Assembly (NCBI GenBank): GCA_035761045.1
Contig: DASTRU010000149.1
Coordinates: 1-7,501, forward strand
Reading direction: 5' to 3'
Length of the DNA stretch: 7,501 nt
From: DASTRU01 sp035761045
GTDB lineage: Bacteria > Pseudomonadota > Gammaproteobacteria > Burkholderiales > Burkholderiaceae_E
Shown here: positions 1-6,035 of the stretch, piece after piece
Layout: the number at the start of each line of letters is the position of its first letter
Position numbering within the stretch: position 1 is the stretch's first letter
Position numbers and translations under genes: made by a program
Notes under the pieces: generated by a model
The model's database searches: none
The model's input: only the letters and a program-made list of their open reading frames with translations
What the model was told of the DNA's origin: nothing

Positions 1-1413
1 CACTTCAAGGCTCGCGACCAACGCCGGCCAATCGCCATCGAATGCGATTGGCTCGTTGCTCGGCGCGGACGAAGCCGCACTTGATGTCGATGTCGATGCC
101 GACGATGTCTCGCTCGCACTTGGCGGTACCGTGCGCGCCACCGTGGCCGCGCGTGTCGCGACCAATGGCACGGCGGGCCGATCGCTTGCGCGTTGCTTGA
201 GCGCGTCGAGCGACGACCGCGCGGTGGATGGCGCGCTCGATGACGAAGACGCCGCCTTCGCCGAGGACGCAGCCGCGTCGCCGCGCGACGGTGCCGCGTG
301 AACCGACGTTAACTGCGCGGGGCGAAACGCCAACATGCGCAACACCGTCATGAGAAAACCCGCGTGCTCATCGGGCGCAAGCGCAAGCTCGTGACGCCCG
401 GTGATGGCGATCTGATAGTGCAATTGCACCTCTTGCCGGTCGAACGACGCCGCGAGACGGCGGATCGCGTCGGCCTCGGGTAAATCGTCGGGCACCGCGT
501 CGGGCTGCGTTTGCGCAAGCGCGATGCGCTGGAACAAACGCGCGAGGTCCTGCAACGCCGTGCCAAAACCGACCGATGCTTGCGCCATCGCATCGGCCAA
601 TTGCACGAGCGTGCGTCCATCCTCGGCGAGCAAGGCTTCGGCAATCTTCACGAGCCAGCCGGTATCGACCGCGCCCAACATCGCGCGCACCGCGTCTTCG
701 CCCACCTGTCCGGCGGAGTACGCAATGGCTTGATCGGTCAGCGACAGCGCGTCGCGCATCGAGCCATGCGCGGCTTGCGCGAGCAGGCGCAACGCGTTGG
801 GCTCGAAGGTGATGCCTTCGTCGTTCAACACGCGCGTCAAATGCTCGACGATTTGCGCGGGCGGCATTTGCTTAAGGTTGAACTGCAAGCAACGCGACAA
901 AACGGTGACCGGTACTTTTTGCGGGTCCGTCGTCGCGAGGATGAATTTGAGATGCGCGGGCGGCTCTTCCAGCGTTTTAAGCATCGCGTTGAACGCGTGG
1001 CCCGTGAGCATGTGTACTTCGTCGAGCATGAAGACCTTAAAGCGCGCGGCCGTTGGCGCATACACCGCGCGTTCGAGCAAGGTCGTCATTTCATCGACGC
1101 CGCGATTGCTTGCGGCGTCCATCTCAACGTAATCGACGAAGCGGCCCGCGTCGATCGCGGTACATGCTTCGCACACACCGCACGGCGTGGGCGTGATGTC
1201 GCCGCGCCCGTCGGGCCCGACGCAGTTCAAGGATTTAGCGAGGATGCGCGATAACGTCGTCTTGCCCACGCCGCGAGTGCCGGTGAACAAATACGCGTGA
1301 TGCAGTCGTTGTTCGGCGAGCGCGTGCGTCAACGCACGCACGACGTGCTCTTGTCCGACTAGCTGCGAAAAATCGCGCGGCCGATGCTTACGAGCGAGGA
1401 CCAGATAGGTCAT
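1..1413 (-). CDS. dnaX: DNA polymerase III subunit tau/gamma, N-terminal part (runs off left edge)
   Basis: DnaX is the AAA+ motor of the replicative clamp loader; it loads the beta clamp and, as tau, ties polymerase cores and DnaB helicase together. The visible 471 codons start MTYLVLARKHRPRDF, the family's standard N-terminus. Walker A is GTRGVGKT (45-52). Four zinc-ligand cysteines are C64, C78, C81 and C84, spaced a few residues wider than in E. coli. Walker B is the LDEVH segment (130-134). The sensor segment ILATTDPQKVP is followed by the SRC arginine-finger motif (173-175). Domain III continues to about residue 370. Then comes a Ser/Ala/Thr-rich linker (about 371-455), and the sequence resumes with FDGDWPALVASLEV, which looks like the start of a tau-specific C-terminal domain. 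The frame is open to the left edge, so the stop is not visible. ATG at 1413-1411 has no clear Shine-Dalgarno. The gene lies 36 nt downstream of ffs on the same strand. Confidence 0.97.
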   Translation of the reverse strand, partial: MTYLVLARKHRPRDFSQLVGQEHVVRALTHALAEQRLHHAYLFTGTRGVGKTTLSRILAKSLNCVGPDGRGDITPTPCGVCEACTAIDAGRFVDYVEMDAASNRGVDEMTTLLERAVYAPTAARFKVFMLDEVHMLTGHAFNAMLKTLEEPPAHLKFILATTDPQKVPVTVLSRCLQFNLKQMPPAQIVEHLTRVLNDEGITFEPNALRLLAQAAHGSMRDALSLTDQAIAYSAGQVGEDAVRAMLGAVDTGWLVKIAEALLAEDGRTLVQLADAMAQASVGFGTALQDLARLFQRIALAQTQPDAVPDDLPEADAIRRLAASFDRQEVQLHYQIAITGRHELALAPDEHAGFLMTVLRMLAFRPAQLTSVHAAPSRGDAAASSAKAASSSSSAPSTARSSLDALKQRASDRPAVPLVATRAATVARTVPPSASETSSASTSTSSAASSAPSNEPIAFDGDWPALVASLEV

Positions 1414-1449
1414 GCGGCGCGGGGCTCATGAAGGCGAATGAGAGAAGGA
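1414..1449 (-). other. ffs-dnaX spacer, no clear terminator
   Basis: This 36-nt stretch between the 3' end of the SRP RNA hairpin and the dnaX start codon is pyrimidine-rich just after the RNA (UCCUUCUCUC) and holds no second hairpin and no run of U. It also has no recognisable Shine-Dalgarno before dnaX. It contains an ATG at 1429-1427, but that is out of frame with dnaX. Read-through from the ffs promoter into dnaX therefore looks possible, with the RNA released by processing. Confidence 0.4.
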
Positions 1450-1545
1450 GGTGAGCCTGATCCTCGGCACTTACGGAAAATCGCTGTGGCTGCTTCGTTC
1501 CCGACCTGACCAGGTTCACGACGCCGCAATGCGAGGGGGCCCACC
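1450..1545 (-). ncRNA. ffs: Small signal recognition particle RNA (4.5S-type SRP RNA)
   Basis: This is the RNA of the bacterial signal recognition particle; it binds Ffh and FtsY and directs nascent inner-membrane proteins to the translocon. On the minus strand the conserved domain IV hairpin is at 1511-1488: GGTCAGGTC, a GGAA tetraloop (1501-1498), then GAAGCAGCC. It matches the universal Ffh-binding element apart from one swapped closing pair. The arms fold as one long hairpin: GGUGGGCC (1545-1538) pairs with GGCUCACC (1457-1450), CCUCG with CGAGG, and CAUUGCGG with CCGUAAGUG through one bulged A. The length of about 96 nt suits the small bacterial class without an Alu domain. The ends are set by the terminal helix and may be off by a few nucleotides. 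In E. coli the precursor's 5' end is trimmed by RNase P; the 5' end here sits very close to the expected start of transcription. Confidence 0.95.
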
Positions 1546-1552
1546 AACCGCG

Positions 1553-1558
1553 ATTCTA
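1553..1558 (-). promoter_or_regulatory. Probable -10 box of the ffs promoter
   Basis: On the minus strand the hexamer TAGAAT (5 of 6 to the sigma-70 consensus) lies 7 nt before the inferred 5' end of the SRP RNA, the normal distance for a transcription start near 1545-1546. The stretch between them, CGCGGTT, begins GC-rich like the discriminators of stringently controlled stable-RNA promoters; that regulatory reading is inference. The -35 element is weak: the best candidate, ATGAAA, has a 19-bp spacer, and no good TTGACA-like hexamer sits at 17 bp. The -35 region falls just past the end of the DUF2007 gene. Confidence 0.6.
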
Positions 1559-1588
1559 CCCGTGTACATAAGGCGAGTTTCATAAAGT

Positions 1589-1897
1589 TCACGCGGCACG
1601 CTCGCCACCGCAACGCCAACATGTACCAAATTGCGGTTCGAGCGTCTCGGCGCACTTCGCGCAACGCCACGCCGCGCCCGTCACCGCACGTTGCACATCG
1701 TCAAGCACGAGACGCGCGCGATGCTCATCGAACACATCGTTCACCCACAACTGCGGTGCCGCTTCGAGAAACGGAATTTCGCCTAGCGCTCCGGCTAACG
1801 CGGTGTTTCGCAGTTCGCAACGAATACCGGCCGAGCGCAGCACATTGACCCAATGGTGGGCCGTCACGAGGTCGGGCGCGCGCATCAGCAGTTTCAT
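1589..1897 (-). CDS. DUF2007-family protein with C-terminal zinc ribbon
   Basis: This is a 102-residue soluble protein with no signal peptide. Residues 1-70 resemble the DUF2007 (putative signal-transducing) fold: MKLLMRAPDLVTAHHWVNVL, then a segment on acquired or received sequence type RSAGIRCELRN, and an LWVNDVFDEHRARLVL helix-strand end. Residues 79-96 form a compact treble/ribbon with two CxxC pairs (C79/C82 and C93/C96), a likely Zn site. The biochemical role of DUF2007 proteins is not established; related domains are thought to resemble PII-like ferredoxin folds, but that is family-level speculation. Its ATG overlaps the rsgA stop in ATGA (1897-1894), so translation is probably coupled to rsgA. 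It is the last gene of the operon; the ffs promoter begins right after its TGA stop. The gene call is firm; the function is unknown. Confidence 0.85.
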   Translation of the reverse strand: MKLLMRAPDLVTAHHWVNVLRSAGIRCELRNTALAGALGEIPFLEAAPQLWVNDVFDEHRARLVLDDVQRAVTGAAWRCAKCAETLEPQFGTCWRCGGERAA

Positions 1898-2835
1898 GCG
1901 TAATGGGGCAAATGTTGTTTGAGTTCGCGGTAAAGCTGGCGATACAACTCAAGCCTTTGCGCGCTGATTTCACCTTGCGCGGCAGCCTGCGTGATCGCGC
2001 AATGCGGCTCCTCGAGATGACGGCAATTATGAAAACGACAACCGCCGAGATGCGCGCGAAATTCAACGAACGCGTTTTCAAGCGTGCGTTGATCGAGGTG
2101 CGCCAATCCAAATTCTTGAAATCCCGGCGAATCGACAATACGAATATCGCCATGCATATGAATACGCGCCGACGTCGTGGTGTGTTTACCGGAATCGAGC
2201 TTGCTCGAAATTTCTTGCGTCGCGATCCGCGCCTCGGGCACCAGCAAGTTCACGAGCGTTGATTTACCCATGCCCGATTGGCCGATGACGACCGTCGTCG
2301 CGTTTTGGAAATACGGCGTCAACGCCGTGCTCGCGTCATGCGGCGAAGCGCGTAGCGACACTTCAACCACCGGATAACCCAAGGCCGCGACGAACGCTAA
2401 ACGCGCGCGCGCCTCGTCCAACCCGTTCAGTTCCACCTTGTTGAACACGACGAGCGCCGGCACATCGGCGGATTCGGCCGCGACCAAGGCGCGAGACAAC
2501 AGATCGAGCGAAAACGAGGGCTCGACGGCAACGACGATGGCAATGCGATCGACATTCGCCGCGAGTAATTTTTGGCGATATTGATCCGAGCGATACACCA
2601 AATTGCGGCGCTCCAATACGCGTTCAATCACGCCCTCGCCTGGCGATGTTGGCTGCCACACCACGCGATCGCCGCAGGCCACGTCGCCGCGTCGTCCTCG
2701 CGTGACCGCGTGAATCACCGATTCGCCCATGCCCGGGTCGACGCGAAAGTGCCGCCCGAACGCCGCGACGACCTCGCCCTCGCGATTTCCTTCGTCGTCG
2801 TTGTCGCGCGTTAACGCGCGCGAGCCCCGCTTCAT
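1894..2835 (-). CDS. rsgA: Small ribosomal subunit biogenesis GTPase RsgA
   Basis: RsgA (YjeQ/EngC) is a circularly permuted GTPase that checks late 30S maturation and leaves the subunit on GTP hydrolysis. The 313-residue product has an N-terminal OB-fold (about 18-80, with the GDRVVW strand at 55-60). The GTPase motifs follow in the permuted order G4 (NKVE, 132-135), G1 (GQSGMGKS, 185-192), G3 (DSPGF, 235-239). A conserved HTTT stretch (218-221) lies between G1 and G3. The C-terminal zinc motif is C266, C271, H273 and C279 in CRFHNCRHLEEPHCA. G4 carries Glu where most family members have Asp. I chose ATG at 2835 because AGGGGAAGG lies 5 nt before it at 2849-2841. An in-frame ATG at 2901 would overlap the upstream PCD gene and add 22 residues unlike the family. 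The stop overlaps the DUF2007 start. Confidence 0.96.
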   Translation of the reverse strand: MKRGSRALTRDNDDEGNREGEVVAAFGRHFRVDPGMGESVIHAVTRGRRGDVACGDRVVWQPTSPGEGVIERVLERRNLVYRSDQYRQKLLAANVDRIAIVVAVEPSFSLDLLSRALVAAESADVPALVVFNKVELNGLDEARARLAFVAALGYPVVEVSLRASPHDASTALTPYFQNATTVVIGQSGMGKSTLVNLLVPEARIATQEISSKLDSGKHTTTSARIHMHGDIRIVDSPGFQEFGLAHLDQRTLENAFVEFRAHLGGCRFHNCRHLEEPHCAITQAAAQGEISAQRLELYRQLYRELKQHLPHYA

Positions 2836-2840
2836 CGCCG

Positions 2841-2849
2841 CCTTCCCCT
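2841..2849 (-). promoter_or_regulatory. Shine-Dalgarno that sets the rsgA start
   Basis: The purine run AGGGGAAGG on the minus strand ends 5 nt before the ATG at 2835. It lies wholly in the 20-bp gap after the PCD stop codon. It is the clearest ribosome binding site in the operon, whose other two internal junctions are overlaps, and it favours this start over the longer in-frame ATG at 2901. Confidence 0.7.
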
Positions 2850-2855
2850 CACCAC

Positions 2856-3197
2856 TTAGGCGCGACCTTGCGCATACACCGCATTGGCCTTCGCGGCGCA
2901 AATAAAGTCATTGTCCGAAAGGCCCTTGACCGAGTGCGTGCTGAACGCGACCTCGCAACGGTTGTAGCCCACGACTAAGTCGGGATGATGGTCTTCGCGA
3001 TGAATAACCCACGCAAGCGCGTTGATGAACGCAATCGTTTCGTAATAGTTGGCGAAGCGGTACGTGCGCACGAGCGCGTTGCGCGCGCCGTCCCACGTCC
3101 ATTCGGGCAATTCGGCAAGGTTGCGTTCAATCGTCGCGTTGTCTAATGGCGAACCCGATTGGTGAATGCAATGCGCATTTAAGAATCGCGTACTCAT
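2856..3197 (-). CDS. phhB: Pterin-4a-carbinolamine dehydratase (PCD)
   Basis: This cytoplasmic enzyme dehydrates 4a-hydroxytetrahydrobiopterin to quinonoid dihydropterin, recycling the cofactor of aromatic amino acid hydroxylases. The 113-residue length and fold are typical. The active-site segment is EDHHPD (68-73, with H70 and H71), followed by Y78, H88 and D97. This fits the family signature of a charged residue or His, three residues, H-H-P, then an aromatic, a His or Trp and an Asp at set distances. WTWDG (33-37) and the RTYRFANYYETIAFINALAW stretch (44-63) are also characteristic. The start ATG overlaps the M48 stop in ATGA (3197-3194), so translation is likely coupled. No phenylalanine hydroxylase gene is in view, so its physiological pterin is unknown; PCD genes in operons without phhA are common. 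The symbol phhB is given by homology only. Confidence 0.93.
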   Translation of the reverse strand: MSTRFLNAHCIHQSGSPLDNATIERNLAELPEWTWDGARNALVRTYRFANYYETIAFINALAWVIHREDHHPDLVVGYNRCEVAFSTHSVKGLSDNDFICAAKANAVYAQGRA

Positions 3198-4480
3198 GCC
3201 GCCACCGTTTGCAATCGCGCCAGCCGTTGTCGCGCGGGCGGATGCGAGTGATAAAACGCGGAATAAAGCGGATCGGGCGTCAACGTCGTGGCGTTGTCTT
3301 CGTACAGCTTCACCAAGGCGCTTGCGAGCGATTTCGCATCGGCTTGTTGGGCCGCGAATGCATCGGCCTCGAATTCATGCTTGCGCGAGGTGCGGCTCAT
3401 CAATGGCGAAAACGGGAACGTGAACGCCGGCAATGCAAGCACGAACAGCACGAGCGCGACCGCATCGTTCGGCGCGTCCAATCGTGGCGCGACGCCAAGG
3501 CCTAAATAAAACCAGGTTTGTTGACTCAACCATCCAAGCAGCACCAAGCCCGCGAGCGCGATCACCATGCTCATGCCCACGCGCTTCCAGATGTGGCGTA
3601 GCTTGAAGTGCCCGAGTTCATGCGCGAGCACCGCCTCGACTTCGGTTGGCGTTAGACGTTCGATCAAGGTGTCGAAGAACACTACCCGCTTGGACGAACC
3701 CATGCCCGTGAAATACGCGTTGCCGTGCGCCGAACGCTTGCTGCCGTCCATCACGAACAACCCTTTCGCGCGGAAACCACAGCGCTTTAGTAAATCGTCG
3801 ATGCGGGTCTTGAGCGATGCATCGGCCAAGGGTTCGAACTTATTGAATAGCGGCGCGATGACGGTGGGATACAGCATGAACACCAGTGCCTGAAAACCCA
3901 CCACCACGCCCCATGCCCACAACCACCACATATCGCCCGTGGTGCGCATGAGCCATAAGACGGCGGCGACCAAGGGCAGACCAATCACGGCGAACACGAC
4001 CGCGCCCTTGACGAGATCGGTGATCCATAACGCGGTCGTCATGCGGTTAAAGCCAAATCGTTCCTCGACCTTAAAGGTGGACCACCATTGCAAGGGCAGA
4101 TCGATCGCCGCTGAAATCACGACAACGCTGGTGATCAACGCGATTCCGGCAGGTATACCCGGCCCTAACGTGTTCAGCCAAAACAAATTCAACGCGTTGA
4201 GTCCGCCGAGCAAGGTAAAGCCGAGAACCACCACCCAACCAAGAAGCCGGTCGACGAATCCCACTTGGAGTTTGGCCAGCGTGTAATCGGCCGCCTTGCG
4301 ATGCGCCTCAAGACTCACCTTGTCCGCGAACTCGGGCGGCACGACATCGCGATGCGCGATCACGTGTCGCGCTTGGCGTCGCGCGAGCCATAGTTGCATC
4401 GCGTAGGTCAGCAACATCATGAAGACGAAGAGGCCGGCAAACATCGTGGACAACGAAACCGTGGCGGCGGGAATCAACAT
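3194..4480 (-). CDS. M48 family (Ste24/CAAX-type) integral membrane zinc metallopeptidase
   Basis: This 428-residue polytopic inner-membrane protease has the Ste24 architecture. An N-terminal multi-helix domain covers about 1-210, with helices near 15-32, 81-101, 110-128, 157-178 and 184-205. The catalytic motif HELGH is at 287-291. A third zinc ligand is expected in the HEFEAD segment (368-373, most likely E369). Two more membrane helices lie near 303-318 and 339-357. The C-terminus has the family's SHPPARQRL element (412-420). In eukaryotes Ste24 trims prenylated proteins, but bacteria lack CAAX prenylation, so the bacterial substrates are unknown; quality control of membrane proteins is the usual suggestion. 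The start is uncertain: ATG at 4480 has no Shine-Dalgarno, and ATG at 4444 (residue 13, MFAGLFVFMMLL) lies closer to where homologues begin. It is the first gene of the leftward operon and is divergent from orn. Confidence 0.92.
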   Translation of the reverse strand: MLIPAATVSLSTMFAGLFVFMMLLTYAMQLWLARRQARHVIAHRDVVPPEFADKVSLEAHRKAADYTLAKLQVGFVDRLLGWVVVLGFTLLGGLNALNLFWLNTLGPGIPAGIALITSVVVISAAIDLPLQWWSTFKVEERFGFNRMTTALWITDLVKGAVVFAVIGLPLVAAVLWLMRTTGDMWWLWAWGVVVGFQALVFMLYPTVIAPLFNKFEPLADASLKTRIDDLLKRCGFRAKGLFVMDGSKRSAHGNAYFTGMGSSKRVVFFDTLIERLTPTEVEAVLAHELGHFKLRHIWKRVGMSMVIALAGLVLLGWLSQQTWFYLGLGVAPRLDAPNDAVALVLFVLALPAFTFPFSPLMSRTSRKHEFEADAFAAQQADAKSLASALVKLYEDNATTLTPDPLYSAFYHSHPPARQRLARLQTVAA

Positions 4481-4553
4481 AAGGAGCGGAAAAATGCCTA
4501 TGGGAGAATCGGCGCGACTTCAACAATTCATTATTCGCCGCGGCTAAACGATT
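4481..4553. promoter_or_regulatory. Divergent intergenic region between M48 peptidase and orn
   Basis: These 73 bp must hold the start signals for both the leftward M48-PCD-rsgA-DUF2007 operon and rightward orn, unless promoters lie inside the coding regions. It is more AT-rich than its flanks around 4517-4535. I find only weak candidates: on minus, TTGTTG or TTGAAG with CATAGG downstream; on plus, CATTAT (4529-4534) without a matching -35. Neither gene has a clear Shine-Dalgarno sequence here. No convincing operator palindrome was seen. Confidence 0.35.
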
Positions 4554-5144
4554 ATGTCAGACGCCCTCACCGCCTCATCCGTTCCTGAAAACGCTGTTCG
4601 TAGCGAGTTAAATCTCGTGTGGGTCGACATGGAAATGACCGGCTTGTCGCCAGACACCGACCGCGTGCTTGAAATCGCGATGATCGCCACCACGCCAACG
4701 TTGGAGGTGATCGCCGAAGGGCCGGTCGTCGTGTTGCATCAGCCCGACGAAATCCTCGACCGCATGGACGCATGGAATAAAGGCACGCACGGTAAGTCGG
4801 GGCTTATCGATCGCGTGCGCGCATCAACCGTGAACGAAACGCAAGCCGAGGATATTTTCATCGAGTGGATGCGCAACCACGTGCCTCGCGCCAAAAGCCC
4901 GATGTGCGGTAATTCCATCTGCCAAGACCGACGCTTCATGGCGCGCTGGATGCCCCGACTCGAAAACTGGTTTCACTATCGAAATATCGACGTCAGCACA
5001 TTGAAAGAGCTTGCGCGACGTTGGAAGCCCGAGGTGGTCGAAAGTTTTCGCAAGGCTCAGGAGCACACGGCGCTCGCCGATATTCGCGAGTCGATCGCCG
5101 AGTTGCGGCATTACCGCACGCACTTCTTGCGGCCCGATCTTTAA
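4554..5144 (+). CDS. orn: Oligoribonuclease (DEDDh 3'-5' exoribonuclease)
   Basis: Orn degrades the 2-5 nt, mainly dinucleotide, ends of RNA decay, and pGpG from cyclic-di-GMP breakdown, to mononucleotides in the cytoplasm; it is essential in E. coli. The 196-residue product shows all DEDDh residues: D25 and E27 in WVDMEMTGL, D125 in GNSICQDRRF, and H171 with D176 in QEHTALADI. The Orn-specific MDAWNKGTHGKSGL (71-84) and YRNIDVSTLKELARRW (142-157) segments are present. The N-terminus is about 12 residues longer than in E. coli. The ATG at 4554 is forced, because an in-frame TAA at 4545-4547 lies three codons upstream and no other ATG precedes the catalytic strand. No Shine-Dalgarno is visible. 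It shares its direction with the AEC transporter 9 bp downstream, suggesting co-transcription. Confidence 0.97.
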   Translation: MSDALTASSVPENAVRSELNLVWVDMEMTGLSPDTDRVLEIAMIATTPTLEVIAEGPVVVLHQPDEILDRMDAWNKGTHGKSGLIDRVRASTVNETQAEDIFIEWMRNHVPRAKSPMCGNSICQDRRFMARWMPRLENWFHYRNIDVSTLKELARRWKPEVVESFRKAQEHTALADIRESIAELRHYRTHFLRPDL

Positions 5145-5153
5145 CGTGACCGC

Positions 5154-6035
5154 ATGATGTTCGTCGAGCGCATTGCCGGCATCGTGCTGCCGGTGCTGTT
5201 GGTCATCTTGACCGGCTTTTTATATGCGCGGCGCGCCGAGCCCGACATGCGCGCGATCAATCGTCTGAACATCGAGTTGCTTTGCCCCTTGCTCGTGTTT
5301 TCCGCGCTCGCGAGTAAGGAGTTCGACCTGCTGGCATATCGCGGTCTGTTGCTCGGCGCATTGGTCATCGTGTTGGGGTCGGGATTACTAGCCTGGCCTA
5401 TCGCAAAACTCTTGAAGGTGAATTGGCGGACCTTCGTGCCGCCGATGATGTTTAACAATTGCGGCAACATGGGTTTGCCACTCGCGGTATTGGCGTTTGG
5501 CGCCAAAGGTTTGGGGCCAGCGGTCGCGGTATTTGTCGTCTCCAACACCTTGCACTTCACGCTGGGCCAATTCCTCGTGAATCGCCAGGCGCAGCTACGC
5601 ACCGTGTTGCACTCGCCCATGATCTGGGCCACGGTGCTTGGCACCGTCGTGGCGTTGATACGCCTGCCAGTGCCCGCCGTAATCATGGTGCCCGCCAAAC
5701 TATTAGGCGACGCGACGATTCCCTTAATGCTCTTCGCCTTGGGTTGCCGCATGACGACCGTCTCGCTACGCGGCTGGAAGATTGGCTTCATTGGCGCGAT
5801 CGTTTGCCCGTTGACTGGCATCCTCATCGCGCTTTTAGTCGCCGACGTACTGCGTCTGCAAGGCCAAGAGCGCGGTCTGTTGTTCGTCTTCGCCGCGCTG
5901 CCACCAGCCGTATTGAATTTCTTGGTCGCCGAGCAATACAAACAAGAGCCCGACAAGGTCGCGTCGATCGTTTTGCTCGGCAATATCGGCGCGCTGGCCT
6001 TCGTGCCGCTTGGGCTTTACTTAGGCTTGCGTTAG
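5154..6035 (+). CDS. AEC (auxin efflux carrier) family transporter
   Basis: This 293-residue inner-membrane permease of the AEC superfamily (PF03547 type) has about ten hydrophobic helices in two inverted halves. The start is IAGIVLPVLLVILTGFLYARR, with helices near 8-24, 41-53, 64-82, 106-118, 122-140, 154-170, 187-199, 209-230, 240-255 and 272-290. Family hallmarks are NNCGNMGLPL (101-110), the broken helix after the first half, and GDATIPLMLFALG (185-197) in the second. Bacterial members move organic anions such as malate, malonate or lactate, but nothing here picks a substrate. The codons ATG ATG at 5154 and 5157 both could start; there is no Shine-Dalgarno. The gene follows orn by 9 bp. 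Its TAG stop overlaps the stop of the convergent glycosyltransferase gene. Confidence 0.93.
   Translation: MMFVERIAGIVLPVLLVILTGFLYARRAEPDMRAINRLNIELLCPLLVFSALASKEFDLLAYRGLLLGALVIVLGSGLLAWPIAKLLKVNWRTFVPPMMFNNCGNMGLPLAVLAFGAKGLGPAVAVFVVSNTLHFTLGQFLVNRQAQLRTVLHSPMIWATVLGTVVALIRLPVPAVIMVPAKLLGDATIPLMLFALGCRMTTVSLRGWKIGFIGAIVCPLTGILIALLVADVLRLQGQERGLLFVFAALPPAVLNFLVAEQYKQEPDKVASIVLLGNIGALAFVPLGLYLGLR

Noticed and set aside
56..301. An Asp/Ala-rich 81-codon open frame on plus
   Set aside because: It is the antisense of the Ser/Ala-rich DnaX linker; repeated TCG and GCG codons read backwards give the Asp/Ala bias.
511..1254. A 247-codon open frame on plus, rich in Arg and His
   Set aside because: It lies wholly antisense to dnaX, whose translation matches the family motif by motif. 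The Arg-rich composition is typical of a shadow frame in GC-rich DNA.
1410..1670. An 86-codon open frame on minus across the SRP RNA
   Set aside because: It overlaps the whole ffs gene, its promoter and the end of the DUF2007 gene, and its product resembles nothing.
2836..2901. A 22-residue longer rsgA starting at the ATG at 2901
   Set aside because: It would overlap the PCD gene by 46 bp. The strong Shine-Dalgarno at 2841-2849 points to the ATG at 2835.
5141..5983. A 280-codon open frame on minus opposite the transporter
   Set aside because: The plus-strand frame encodes recognisable AEC motifs. The minus frame has no helices or motifs and is an antisense shadow.
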